DNA of 18,114 bases, taken from the NCBI GenBank assembly GCA_934121885.1, contig CAKOVH010000019.1, forward strand, positions 1 through 18,114, given 5' to 3'. A program made the translations under genes and the position numbers. The DNA is from an uncultured Clostridia bacterium (GTDB lineage Bacteria; Bacillota; Clostridia; TANB77; CAG-508). Every line of letters starts with the position of its first letter. The first letter of the stretch is position 1. The notes under the pieces were generated by a model. It did not search any database. It was not told the DNA's origin and saw only the letters and a list, made by a program, of their open reading frames with translations. Of this stretch, positions 5,555 to 12,918 are shown one piece after another.

Positions 5555-7498
5555 TTACCATTTTACCACAAGTTTATTTACTTTTGAATTTATATATGCC
5601 TCAAGTTTATTCATAAATTCGTCTGAACCTATTTCTTTTTTTGCAACCATATCTAAGCCTTTTTCCCAACTCGCTGTAAGTTTTGGATTTAACATATCAG
5701 GCATTGATAAATTTACTACATCATATATTGCTTCTCCTTTTTTTGTTGGTGTAATAATTTGTGTTTTTGTATTTACTGCAATATATCCTATTCTTTCTAA
5801 CTTCTTCATAATTTCAGCTCTTGTTGCACTAGTTCCAATACCTGCACCTTTAATTTGTTCTCTTAACTCTTCATCTTCAATTAGTTTTCCGGCATTTTCC
5901 ATTGCTAAAATCATTGAGCCTGAATTATATCTTGAAGGTGGTGTTGTTTCAGATGTTTTTGTTTCAAAATTAATAGTATTTATTTCTTCTCCTTTTTTTA
6001 ATGCATTTAAAATATCTAAATTACTGCTATCTCCACTATCTTCTTGTTTTGATGCTCCATTATCCACATTTTCCACATCTTTTCTGTCTTTTAATACCTC
6101 TAAATATCCTAAATTTGTACAAACTTTTCCATTTGCTCCAAATTGTTCATTTTCTACTGATATTGTTGCAGATATCTTATTAAATTCAGCTGGCGGATAA
6201 AAAATTGCTAAAAAACGTTTTACAATAACTTTATATACACTTTTTTGTAATTCTGAAAGTTCTTCAAAATTTTCATATCCTTGCCCAGTTGGTATAATTG
6301 CATAATGGTCTGTAATTTTACTATCATTAACATATTTAGTTTTTGTTAAATCTATTTTATATTTTTCTTTTGACATTTTATCTACATATCCTTGTACTTC
6401 CTCGTCTTTGTACCCTTTTGCAATCCCATTTAAGTTTTTTGAAATAACCTTTGCAATTGCAGTTGATAAAACTCTTGCATCAGTTCTTGGATATGTTACA
6501 AGCTTTTTTTCATATAAATTTTGTATAATATCTAATGTTTCATCTGGCTTTATTTTAAATCTTTTTGTACATTCATTTTGTATTTCTGCTAAGTTAAATA
6601 GAAGTGGTGCATTTTCCTTTGTTTTGCTCTTTTTTATTTCTGTTACAATTGCTTTTTTATCTTTTAAAGATAATATGAAATTTTTAGCATCTTCTTCTTT
6701 CTTAAATCCTGATTCATTATATAATTTAGGAGACTCAAACATTTTAGAACCTTCACTTACTTTCCATTCTGCCTTAAATGATGATTCTTCACTTCCAAAT
6801 TCTCCAATTACTTTATAATATGGGGTTTTAACAAAACTTCTAATCTCTCTTTCCCTTGATACTATCATTCCTAAAACACATGTCATTACTCTACCTACAG
6901 AAATAGAGATTTTATCTTCTTCTAATTCTTTTGCTACTCTCTTTCCGTAAATAATTGAAAGAAGTCTTGAAAAATTTATTCCTATTAAATAATCCTCTTT
7001 TGCACGCAAATATGCAGAATCTGACAAACTGTCATATTCTGATAAATCCTTTGCTTCATCAATTCCTCTTTTTATTTCTTCCTCTGTTTGCGAATCTATC
7101 CAAACTCTTCTCCTGTTTGGTTTTTTTACACCTATTTGCTGTTCTACTAATCTAAAAATATATTCTCCCTCACGTCCAGAGTCAGTTGCAACATATACGG
7201 AATCAACGTCTTCTCTTTGTATTAAGCTTTTAATTGTATTAAATTGTTTTTGTACACTTGGTATAACTTCATATTTATATTCTTTAGGCATAAAAGGAAG
7301 GGTATCTAGTCTCCAAAATTTAAGATTTTCATCATATTTTTCTGGATAGGACATTGTTACTAAATGTCCTACACACCATGTTATAATCCAATTTTCAGAT
7401 TCCAAATATCCATCTTTTTTTGTTCCATTTATTTTTAAAACTTTTGCAAATTCCATTGCTACTGAAGGTTTTTCAGTAATTAATATTCTTTTTGCCAT
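5555..7498 (-). CDS. topB: DNA topoisomerase III (type IA)
   Basis: This 647-residue type IA topoisomerase relaxes and decatenates DNA by cutting one strand. The N-terminal TOPRIM domain has 'ITEKPSVA' (catalytic Glu) and 'ATDSGREGEYIFR' (acidic pair). The active-site tyrosine is in 'LVTYPRTDARVL' (Tyr336). The C-terminal part ends 'TASWEKGLDMVAKKEIGSDEFM' and then stops, with no zinc ribbons. Its length is close to E. coli TopB (653) and shorter than B. subtilis TopB. ATG 7498 is preferred over ATG 7507 because AAGGA abuts the latter but is 9 nt from the former. The upstream DUF3298 gene ends at 7511, so ribosomes probably pass on directly. The chromosomal housekeeping context argues against a plasmid TraE-type copy. 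Confidence 0.93.
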   Translation of the reverse strand: MAKRILITEKPSVAMEFAKVLKINGTKKDGYLESENWIITWCVGHLVTMSYPEKYDENLKFWRLDTLPFMPKEYKYEVIPSVQKQFNTIKSLIQREDVDSVYVATDSGREGEYIFRLVEQQIGVKKPNRRRVWIDSQTEEEIKRGIDEAKDLSEYDSLSDSAYLRAKEDYLIGINFSRLLSIIYGKRVAKELEEDKISISVGRVMTCVLGMIVSREREIRSFVKTPYYKVIGEFGSEESSFKAEWKVSEGSKMFESPKLYNESGFKKEEDAKNFILSLKDKKAIVTEIKKSKTKENAPLLFNLAEIQNECTKRFKIKPDETLDIIQNLYEKKLVTYPRTDARVLSTAIAKVISKNLNGIAKGYKDEEVQGYVDKMSKEKYKIDLTKTKYVNDSKITDHYAIIPTGQGYENFEELSELQKSVYKVIVKRFLAIFYPPAEFNKISATISVENEQFGANGKVCTNLGYLEVLKDRKDVENVDNGASKQEDSGDSSNLDILNALKKGEEINTINFETKTSETTPPSRYNSGSMILAMENAGKLIEDEELREQIKGAGIGTSATRAEIMKKLERIGYIAVNTKTQIITPTKKGEAIYDVVNLSMPDMLNPKLTASWEKGLDMVAKKEIGSDEFMNKLEAYINSKVNKLVVKW

Positions 7499-7510
7499 TT
7501 TATCCATTCC

Positions 7511-8353
7511 TTATTCAAATAATACAACATCCATTTCTGAAGTATAATTTTGATTTCCATATGCATATATAATATATAATTTTTCATCTTCTCCTAAGAA
7601 AAAGGTTGTGCTTTTTTCTACGCTATAAATGCCACTTGATAAATCTCTTGAAAAATCTACACTATATCCAGCATTTTGAATTGTTTTTGATTGATTATCA
7701 GCCTCTGTAATAACTGCTTTTATCTTCTTTTCTACATTGTTTTTATCTAATGATTTCTTTTGAATTAAATCATCTAGTGTAACATTCTGTCCTGTTGTTA
7801 AATTATAATTATATGTTTGTACCATTACTCTTTGAGCTTTTGTACCCTCTTTTAAGTTTGAACGAATAACTACTGACAAAATATTATCATTTATATACCC
7901 TGCATATTCTAGTCTATATATTGTTTTTGATGTCTGATTTGTACTAGACATAATTTCATTTGCTTTATTTACAAAAATTGATTGTGTTAATGTATTAAAC
8001 GAGTTTCCAACTTCGTTTTTTATATTAACTACCGGAACCTTTATGTTCATTTCATATGATTTTTCATTTTTCACAACATCATATGCTGTATATACAATAG
8101 CTTTTTCCGAATTAATTTTTGAAATATTAGAATCATCAAAACCATTAAGATTTATTGTATTTGTAAATATTTGTCCAAATTTTTCTTTTATTGTATCTAA
8201 ACTTTCTTCAGTTATAGTATTTTTCTTGTTATCGCCAGTTATTAGATTTCCATTATTAGCTTTTTTTTCAAAAAACTGACTATATATTCCTGCAACTATT
8301 GCAAACACACAAAAAATACTAATTAAAATATATAAGGTTTTTGGTGTTTTCAT
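7511..8353 (-). CDS. Membrane-anchored DUF3298/DUF4163 (PdaC/RsiV-like) domain protein
   Basis: The 280-residue protein has a short cytoplasmic start, one membrane helix (about 7-27), and an extracytoplasmic domain. The segment around 85-280 has the DUF4163 plus DUF3298 pattern found in PdaC and RsiV: 'YEMNIKVPVVNIKNEVGNSFNTLTQSIF', 'YRLEYAGYINDNILSVVIRS', 'YNYNLTTGQNVTLDDLI', and 'FFLGEDEKLYIIYAYG' near the end. There is no NodB deacetylase domain and no anti-sigma motif at the N-terminus, so neither enzyme nor anti-sigma role is supported. It may bind wall or lysozyme-like ligands; that is inference from the domain. It is first in the topB-alr transcript, has its own promoter, and uses GAGGGG just before ATG 8353. 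Confidence 0.7.
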   Translation of the reverse strand: MKTPKTLYILISIFCVFAIVAGIYSQFFEKKANNGNLITGDNKKNTITEESLDTIKEKFGQIFTNTINLNGFDDSNISKINSEKAIVYTAYDVVKNEKSYEMNIKVPVVNIKNEVGNSFNTLTQSIFVNKANEIMSSTNQTSKTIYRLEYAGYINDNILSVVIRSNLKEGTKAQRVMVQTYNYNLTTGQNVTLDDLIQKKSLDKNNVEKKIKAVITEADNQSKTIQNAGYSVDFSRDLSSGIYSVEKSTTFFLGEDEKLYIIYAYGNQNYTSEMDVVLFE

Positions 8354-8393
8354 ATACCCCTCACATTCTATTTTTTAACTTTTCTCTTATATT

Positions 8394-8422
8394 ATTTTAC
8401 CATTTTCGGGGTTTTTTGTAAA
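8394..8422 (-). promoter_or_regulatory. Promoter of the DUF3298-topB-alr operon
   Basis: On the minus strand: -35 TTTACA (8417-8422), 17-nt spacer, -10 TAAAAT (8394-8399), about 40 nt before ATG 8353. It is divergent from the clpE promoter 40 nt away. Confidence 0.65.
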
Positions 8423-8463
8423 TACAAACACGCCAAAAATACTGTATTTTCTTACTCTAAATA

Positions 8464-8492
8464 TTGACTATCCCTATGTTTTGCTGTATTAT
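8464..8492 (+). promoter_or_regulatory. Promoter of clpE-pgsA
   Basis: -35 TTGACT (8464-8469), 17-nt spacer, -10 TATTAT (8487-8492), 46 nt before ATG 8539. A second -10-like TATAAT occurs at about 8503-8508. I found no CtsR heptad pair (GGTCAAA-type) and no CIRCE repeat near it, so classical heat-shock repression of this promoter is not supported. Confidence 0.65.
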
Positions 8493-8538
8493 ATATAAGC
8501 GATATAATATAAAGTTAAAAGATAAGGAGACTTAAAAT

Positions 8539-10893
8539 ATGTTATGTTCAGAATGTAATAAAAACAATGCTGTTGTTTTTATTAATAAACAAGATGATAA
8601 GGGTAATTCTTCTATGGAAGGATTATGTTATGAATGTGCTAAAAAAAGAGGTATTAACCCTATTGATACAATTATGAAACAAGCAAATATTTCTGAAAAT
8701 GATTTGAATAATATGACAAAACAATTCGAAGAAATGTTTAAAGATATGTCTGAAAATATGGATCTTTCTGAGATGGGTGAAACATTATCTAATCCAGATT
8801 CAGAAGATGATGATAATGATGATAATATAGAAGATGAGCAATCTTCTGGAATGCAGTTTGGTGCTATTCCTTTAGGTTCAATATTTTCAAATATGTTTGG
8901 TACAGGAGCAGATGAAACTGATTCTACTTCATCTGGTTCAGAAAAGAAAAAAGTAAAAGTTGATAAAAAGAATAAAAAAAGAAAAGCTCTAGAAACATAC
9001 GGAACAAATCTAACACAAAAAGCGAAAAATAATCAATTAGATGCTGTTATTGGTAGAGATAAAGAAATTCAAAGAATGATTCAAATTTTAAATAGACGTT
9101 CTAAAAACAATCCATGTTTAATTGGTGAACCTGGTGTTGGAAAAACAGCTATAGCTCAAGGACTAGCAATTAAAATTGCTCAAAATAAAGTACCTGCTAA
9201 ATTATTAAATAAAGAAGTATATCTTTTAGATATGACTGCAATTATTGCTGGAACACAATTTAGAGGTCAATTTGAAGCAAGAATGAAATCAATTATGGAT
9301 GAATGTAAAGCAAATGGTAATATTATTTTAGTAATTGATGAAATTCATAATATTATAGGTGCTGGTGATGCTGAACATTCTATGAATGCAGCAAATATTT
9401 TAAAACCTTCACTTTCAAATGGAGAAATACAATTAATTGGAACAACAACATTAAAAGAATATAGAAAATATATTGAAAAAGATAGCGCTTTAGAAAGAAG
9501 ATTTCAACCAATTATTGTTACAGAACCATCAGTTACAGACTCAATTGGTATTCTTGAAGGTATAAAAAAATACTATGAGGATTTCCATAAGGTTAAAATC
9601 TCAACAGATGTAATTAGACAAACAGTTATTATGTCTGAAAAATATATACATGACAGATTTCTTCCTGATAAAGCTATTGATATTTTAGATGAAGCATGTT
9701 CACGAATTAACCTTAATAATAAAGAACTTTATCAACTAGAAGTTCTAAAAAATGAGCTTGCAAAAGTTCAAGAAGAAAAAGAAGAAGCTGCATCTGCAGA
9801 CTCTACAGAAGATTATCAAAAAGCAGCAGAATTAAAATCTAAAGAATGCAAACTTACAGAGCAAATAGATGCTCTATCTAGTAAAGTAAAATTAAAAAAT
9901 TTAACAGTTCAAGACATAGCTGAAGTTATTGAAAGTTGGACAAAAATTCCTGTTAAAAAAATAACAGAAGCAGAAACTGCAAAACTTTTAAATTTAGAGG
10001 CAAACCTTCATAAAAAAGTAATTGGTCAAGATGCTGCAGTTGCAGCTGTTTCTCGTGCAATAAGAAGAAATCGTGCAGGTTTAAAAAGTACAAAAAGACC
10101 ACCTTCATTTATTTTCGTTGGCCCTACAGGAGTTGGTAAAACAGAGCTTGCTAAAAGTTTAGCATATGAAATGTTTGGAAATGAGAACTCTATCATACGT
10201 GTAGATATGTCAGAATATATGGAAAGTCACTCAACTTCTAAGTTAATAGGTTCACCTCCAGGATATGTTGGATATGACGATAGTGGTCAATTAACTGAAA
10301 AGGTTAAAAGAAATCCTTATTCAATTGTTTTATTAGACGAAATTGAAAAGGCACATCCTGATGTATTTAATATTTTACTTCAGGTATTAGATGATGGAAG
10401 ACTTACAGACTCGCAAGGAAATACTGTTAGTTTTGAAAATACAATTATTATAATGACATCAAATGCTGGTTCAAATTTAAACTCTAATTCTATTGGATTT
10501 GGCGGCTCTCAAATAAATACAAATAAAATGGTAAATGCTCTAAAAGAAACATTTAGACCAGAATTCTTAAATAGAGTTGACGAGATTGTTGTATTTGACC
10601 AATTAAATCAAGAGCAATTAATGCTAATTGTTGATTTAATGCTTAATGATACAAGAGAAGCACTTAAAGATAAAAATATTTCATTAAATGTTTCTGAAGA
10701 TGCAAAAAAATATTTACTTTCAAAAGGAACTGATATAAAATATGGAGCAAGACCATTAAGACGTTCAATTCAAAGATATATTGAAGATGAACTTTCAGAT
10801 CGTATATTAAAATCTGAGCTTAATAATGGTCAAACAGTATCTGTTACTTTAGATAATGATAACAATACTCTAAATTTTAAAATAAATGATTAG
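8539..10893 (+). CDS. clpE: ClpE-type ATP-dependent protease ATPase subunit
   Basis: This AAA+ unfoldase feeds ClpP. The 784 residues begin with a four-cysteine zinc finger (C3/C6/C30/C33), which distinguishes ClpE from ClpC. An acidic linker (about 87-100) and a basic stretch (about 136-149) follow. The first ATPase has Walker A GEPGVGKT (196-203), Walker B ILVIDEIH (263-270) and LERRF (318-322). A coiled middle region carries a UVR-like segment (about 425-442). The second ATPase has GPTGVGKT (528-535), IVLLDEIE (596-603) and the ClpP-docking loop IGF (652-654). The D2 small domain ends the protein. Length is close to Lactococcus ClpE. AAGGAG lies 9 nt before ATG 8539. It is first in a two-gene unit with pgsA, 18 nt downstream, and neither ctsR nor mcsAB is nearby, unlike clpC operons. 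Confidence 0.9.
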   Translation: MLCSECNKNNAVVFINKQDDKGNSSMEGLCYECAKKRGINPIDTIMKQANISENDLNNMTKQFEEMFKDMSENMDLSEMGETLSNPDSEDDDNDDNIEDEQSSGMQFGAIPLGSIFSNMFGTGADETDSTSSGSEKKKVKVDKKNKKRKALETYGTNLTQKAKNNQLDAVIGRDKEIQRMIQILNRRSKNNPCLIGEPGVGKTAIAQGLAIKIAQNKVPAKLLNKEVYLLDMTAIIAGTQFRGQFEARMKSIMDECKANGNIILVIDEIHNIIGAGDAEHSMNAANILKPSLSNGEIQLIGTTTLKEYRKYIEKDSALERRFQPIIVTEPSVTDSIGILEGIKKYYEDFHKVKISTDVIRQTVIMSEKYIHDRFLPDKAIDILDEACSRINLNNKELYQLEVLKNELAKVQEEKEEAASADSTEDYQKAAELKSKECKLTEQIDALSSKVKLKNLTVQDIAEVIESWTKIPVKKITEAETAKLLNLEANLHKKVIGQDAAVAAVSRAIRRNRAGLKSTKRPPSFIFVGPTGVGKTELAKSLAYEMFGNENSIIRVDMSEYMESHSTSKLIGSPPGYVGYDDSGQLTEKVKRNPYSIVLLDEIEKAHPDVFNILLQVLDDGRLTDSQGNTVSFENTIIIMTSNAGSNLNSNSIGFGGSQINTNKMVNALKETFRPEFLNRVDEIVVFDQLNQEQLMLIVDLMLNDTREALKDKNISLNVSEDAKKYLLSKGTDIKYGARPLRRSIQRYIEDELSDRILKSELNNGQTVSVTLDNDNNTLNFKIND

Positions 10894-10911
10894 AAAGAGG
10901 AATAATTTATT

Positions 10912-11508
10912 ATGATAAAACACGTACCAAATATTTTAACTATTATACGATTTTTCTTAATTCCTTTCATAATATATTTTATATTTACAGAACAATATAT
11001 TATGGCTTTTGTAATGCTTACATTATCAGGTTTAACTGATGTGCTTGATGGAATTATTGCAAGAAAATTTGATTGTATTACAAACTTTGGTAAATTAATC
11101 GATCCACTTGCAGATAAAGCAACACAAATTTCAATTTTAGCATCACTTACTTTTAAAGGTATAATTCCTTTATGGATGCTACTTGTTGTATTTTTAAAGG
11201 AATTTGCAATGATTGCAGGAGCATCATTTCTTTATGGAAAAGAGCTTGTAGTTTCTAGTAGATGGTACGGAAAACTTGCAACAGTAATATTCTATTTTGC
11301 TATTGTATGTTCTTTCTTCATAACATACTGGAACAGTTCTTTAATTGGTCATCCAGAATACTCATTACCTATGCTTCCTCATTTTGACATTTATATTTAT
11401 TATTTAGCGTTGATAGGAACTATATTTTCTCTTGTTATGTATTTTAAAACCTTTTATCAACAAGGCTATTTAAAAAAAGAGAACTTAAAAATTCAAGATA
11501 AAAAATAG
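10912..11508 (+). CDS. pgsA: CDP-diacylglycerol-glycerol-3-phosphate 3-phosphatidyltransferase
   Basis: This membrane enzyme makes phosphatidylglycerol phosphate from CDP-diacylglycerol and glycerol 3-phosphate, the committed step to acidic phospholipids. The 198-residue protein has the full CDP-alcohol phosphotransferase signature D43-x2-D46-G47-x2-A50-R51-x8-G60-x3-D64-x3-D68. Hydrophobic helices lie at about 8-28, 30-45, 75-100, 118-140 and 160-182. It opens with 'HVPNILTIIRFFLIPFI', typical of PgsA. Length is normal. AAAGAGG precedes ATG by about 11 nt. It follows clpE by 18 nt and ends in a strong terminator, so it is the last gene of this unit. Its pairing with clpE rather than with DNA-repair or cinA genes is slightly unusual. 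Confidence 0.92.
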   Translation: MIKHVPNILTIIRFFLIPFIIYFIFTEQYIMAFVMLTLSGLTDVLDGIIARKFDCITNFGKLIDPLADKATQISILASLTFKGIIPLWMLLVVFLKEFAMIAGASFLYGKELVVSSRWYGKLATVIFYFAIVCSFFITYWNSSLIGHPEYSLPMLPHFDIYIYYLALIGTIFSLVMYFKTFYQQGYLKKENLKIQDKK

Positions 11509-11513
11509 AAAAA

Positions 11514-11543
11514 AGACACGTTTACTTTTAAATAAACGTGTCT
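11514..11543. terminator. Bidirectional terminator between pgsA and the BofC-like gene
   Basis: Perfect 11-bp arms AGACACGTTTA (11514-11524) and TAAACGTGTCT (11533-11543) enclose an 8-nt loop. CTTTTTATT follows on the plus strand and a T-run (complement of about 11506-11513) on the minus strand. It sits between convergent genes ending at 11508 and 11548. Confidence 0.9.
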
Positions 11544-11547
11544 CTTT

Positions 11548-12141
11548 TTATTCATAATCTTCTAAATAGTTATATAAGTTTTTTAATCCTTGAACTTTTA
11601 CACCTACTTTTAAATTTTCTAAATCTGCATCTGGCAAATACTTTGTAACTATATCTGTATCTTCCTTCCACTCAATAACACCTTGAGAATTTTCAGTATA
11701 AATTGCAATTACTCCATCTTTTTCTTTAATTACAAAATGTTCTTCACAAAATCCATTTAGTTCTTTGTAAACCACAACATCATTTGCAGAAAATTTTTCC
11801 ACTTTCCATCCTGCATATTTTTCCTTTATTTTATCCTCTGTTGCATTAACCAAATCTTCTGGCACATCTTTTTCTTTTCTGATTAAATGGTCACAATCTT
11901 TATAATATATTTTTTCCGTTATCATAGCATTTGGAGACAATTTAACTTCAACATTTGCTGTTTGAATTGTATTGTAGCTATTTTCTATAACATCATTTTT
12001 TTTTTCGTTTTCTGCTAATTGCTTTGTATATGTCATATTATTATCAGATATGCCACCTCTTAAATATGCATATATTCCAAATCCACATGCAAGCAAAATA
12101 CCTATAATAATTGCTATAGTAATAATCCATTTTTTATTCAT
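11548..12141 (-). CDS. Membrane protein with BofC C-terminal-like domain
   Basis: The 197-residue protein has one N-terminal membrane helix (about 5-26) and an outside-facing domain. Residues about 75-195 resemble the BofC C-terminal domain: 'EKIYYKDCDHLIRKEKDVP', 'YAGWKVEKFS', 'FCEEHFVIKEKDGVIAIYTE', then 'DTDIVTKYLP'. In B. subtilis, BofC is a forespore-secreted inhibitor of the SpoIVB protease in the sigma-K checkpoint, but it is secreted and has a different N-terminal domain. This protein has only the shared domain on a membrane anchor, so a sporulation role is possible, not shown. ATG 12141 is chosen because AGGTGA lies about 6 nt upstream; an in-frame GTG at 12150 would overlap it. It follows tsaC by 54 nt and converges on pgsA. 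Confidence 0.7.
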   Translation of the reverse strand: MNKKWIITIAIIIGILLACGFGIYAYLRGGISDNNMTYTKQLAENEKKNDVIENSYNTIQTANVEVKLSPNAMITEKIYYKDCDHLIRKEKDVPEDLVNATEDKIKEKYAGWKVEKFSANDVVVYKELNGFCEEHFVIKEKDGVIAIYTENSQGVIEWKEDTDIVTKYLPDADLENLKVGVKVQGLKNLYNYLEDYE

Positions 12142-12195
12142 ACTAATCACCTATGAATATTATGGAATATTTTTGAAAATTTATTCATTTAAATT

Positions 12196-12846
12196 TTACT
12201 CTATTATTTCACCTATCTTTTCTAACTCTTTTCTTAATATTTTTCCTTCTCGTAATATTTTTATTTTATTATTTTCAATTTTTATAACTGTAGACTCTTT
12301 CCCTTCTTCTTCAATATCTCCAAAGTCAAGTATATAGTCTACTTTGTCTCCTAATTCATTTATAATATTTTTCATCTTTTTACCTGTAGGGTTCCCAGAT
12401 AAATTAGCACTTGGTGCAACAATAGGAACACCTGATTTTTCAATTAGTTCTATTGCCACTTTTCCACTTGTCATTCGTATTCCTACATATTCTTTGCCTG
12501 CGGTTATTATATTTGGTATTTTACTATCTTTTTTCTTCCTTAAAACTATTGTAAGTGGTCCTGGCCAAAAGTTTTCCATTATTTTCTTTTCAAGTTCATT
12601 TGTTTCATCTACAATGTCATTTAGCATTTCATAATTAGAAATTAAAACAATTAAAGGTTTAGCTTCATCTCTATTTTTTATTTTATATATCATTTTACAC
12701 GAAACTTCATTATATGCGTTCGTTCCAACACCATATACAGTTTCTGTTGGAAATACGGCTATCTTTCCCTCTTTTATACTTTTAGCCACTTCATTTATGT
12801 GCTTATCATTTACAGCTTCTTTCTCATTAAAATATACAGCTTTCAT
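12196..12846 (-). CDS. tsaC: L-threonylcarbamoyladenylate synthase (TsaC/Sua5/YwlC family)
   Basis: This enzyme makes threonylcarbamoyl-AMP from threonine, bicarbonate and ATP, the first step of t6A37 modification of ANN-decoding tRNAs. The 216-residue product is a YrdC domain: 'VFPTETVYGVGTNA' (31-44), the KxR region 'KIKNRDEAKPLIVLIS' (55-70), 'FWPGPLTIVL', 'VGIRM' and 'PIVAPSANLSGNPTG'. It lacks the extra C-terminal Sua5 domain of B. subtilis YwlC (about 346 residues), so it is the short form. AGAGG lies about 9 nt before ATG 12846. It follows comEC by about 60 nt, with a possible terminator between them, and is followed by the BofC-like gene. Other t6A genes (tsaB, tsaD, tsaE) are not in the window. 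Confidence 0.92.
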   Translation of the reverse strand: MKAVYFNEKEAVNDKHINEVAKSIKEGKIAVFPTETVYGVGTNAYNEVSCKMIYKIKNRDEAKPLIVLISNYEMLNDIVDETNELEKKIMENFWPGPLTIVLRKKKDSKIPNIITAGKEYVGIRMTSGKVAIELIEKSGVPIVAPSANLSGNPTGKKMKNIINELGDKVDYILDFGDIEEEGKESTVIKIENNKIKILREGKILRKELEKIGEIIE

Positions 12847-12872
12847 AATTATACCTCTTTCTAATAAAATTT

Positions 12873-12901
12873 ATTATATATTAAAAATACAAAAAAATAA
12901 A
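12873..12901 (-). promoter_or_regulatory. Weak candidate promoter for tsaC
   Basis: On the minus strand, TATAAT (12873-12878) lies 17 nt after TTTATT (12896-12901). It is 27 nt before ATG 12846 and overlaps the T-run of the comEC terminator. The -35 is poor and the DNA is extremely AT-rich. Confidence 0.3.
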
Positions 12902-12918
12902 GATTCTACGTTGTAGAA
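12884..12918 (-). terminator. Short-stem terminator overlapping the comEC stop codon
   Basis: On the minus strand, TTCTAC-AAC-GTAGAA (12904-12918) is a 6-bp stem with a 3-nt loop. It is followed by a long T-rich run (complement of 12884-12903). The comEC TAG (12906-12908) lies inside the second arm. The stem is short, so efficiency is uncertain. Confidence 0.45.

Noticed and set aside
5514..6200. Long open frame on the plus strand antisense to topB, and similar antisense frames over alr, tsaC, comEC and the NlpC gene
   Set aside because: They are low-complexity Phe/Leu/Ser/Ile-rich translations opposite AT-rich Lys/Asn/Glu codons, with no ribosome binding sites or domains.
8400..8538. CtsR or CIRCE operator upstream of clpE
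   Set aside because: Only a single TTGACT, which serves as the -35; no tandem heptads and no long inverted repeat.
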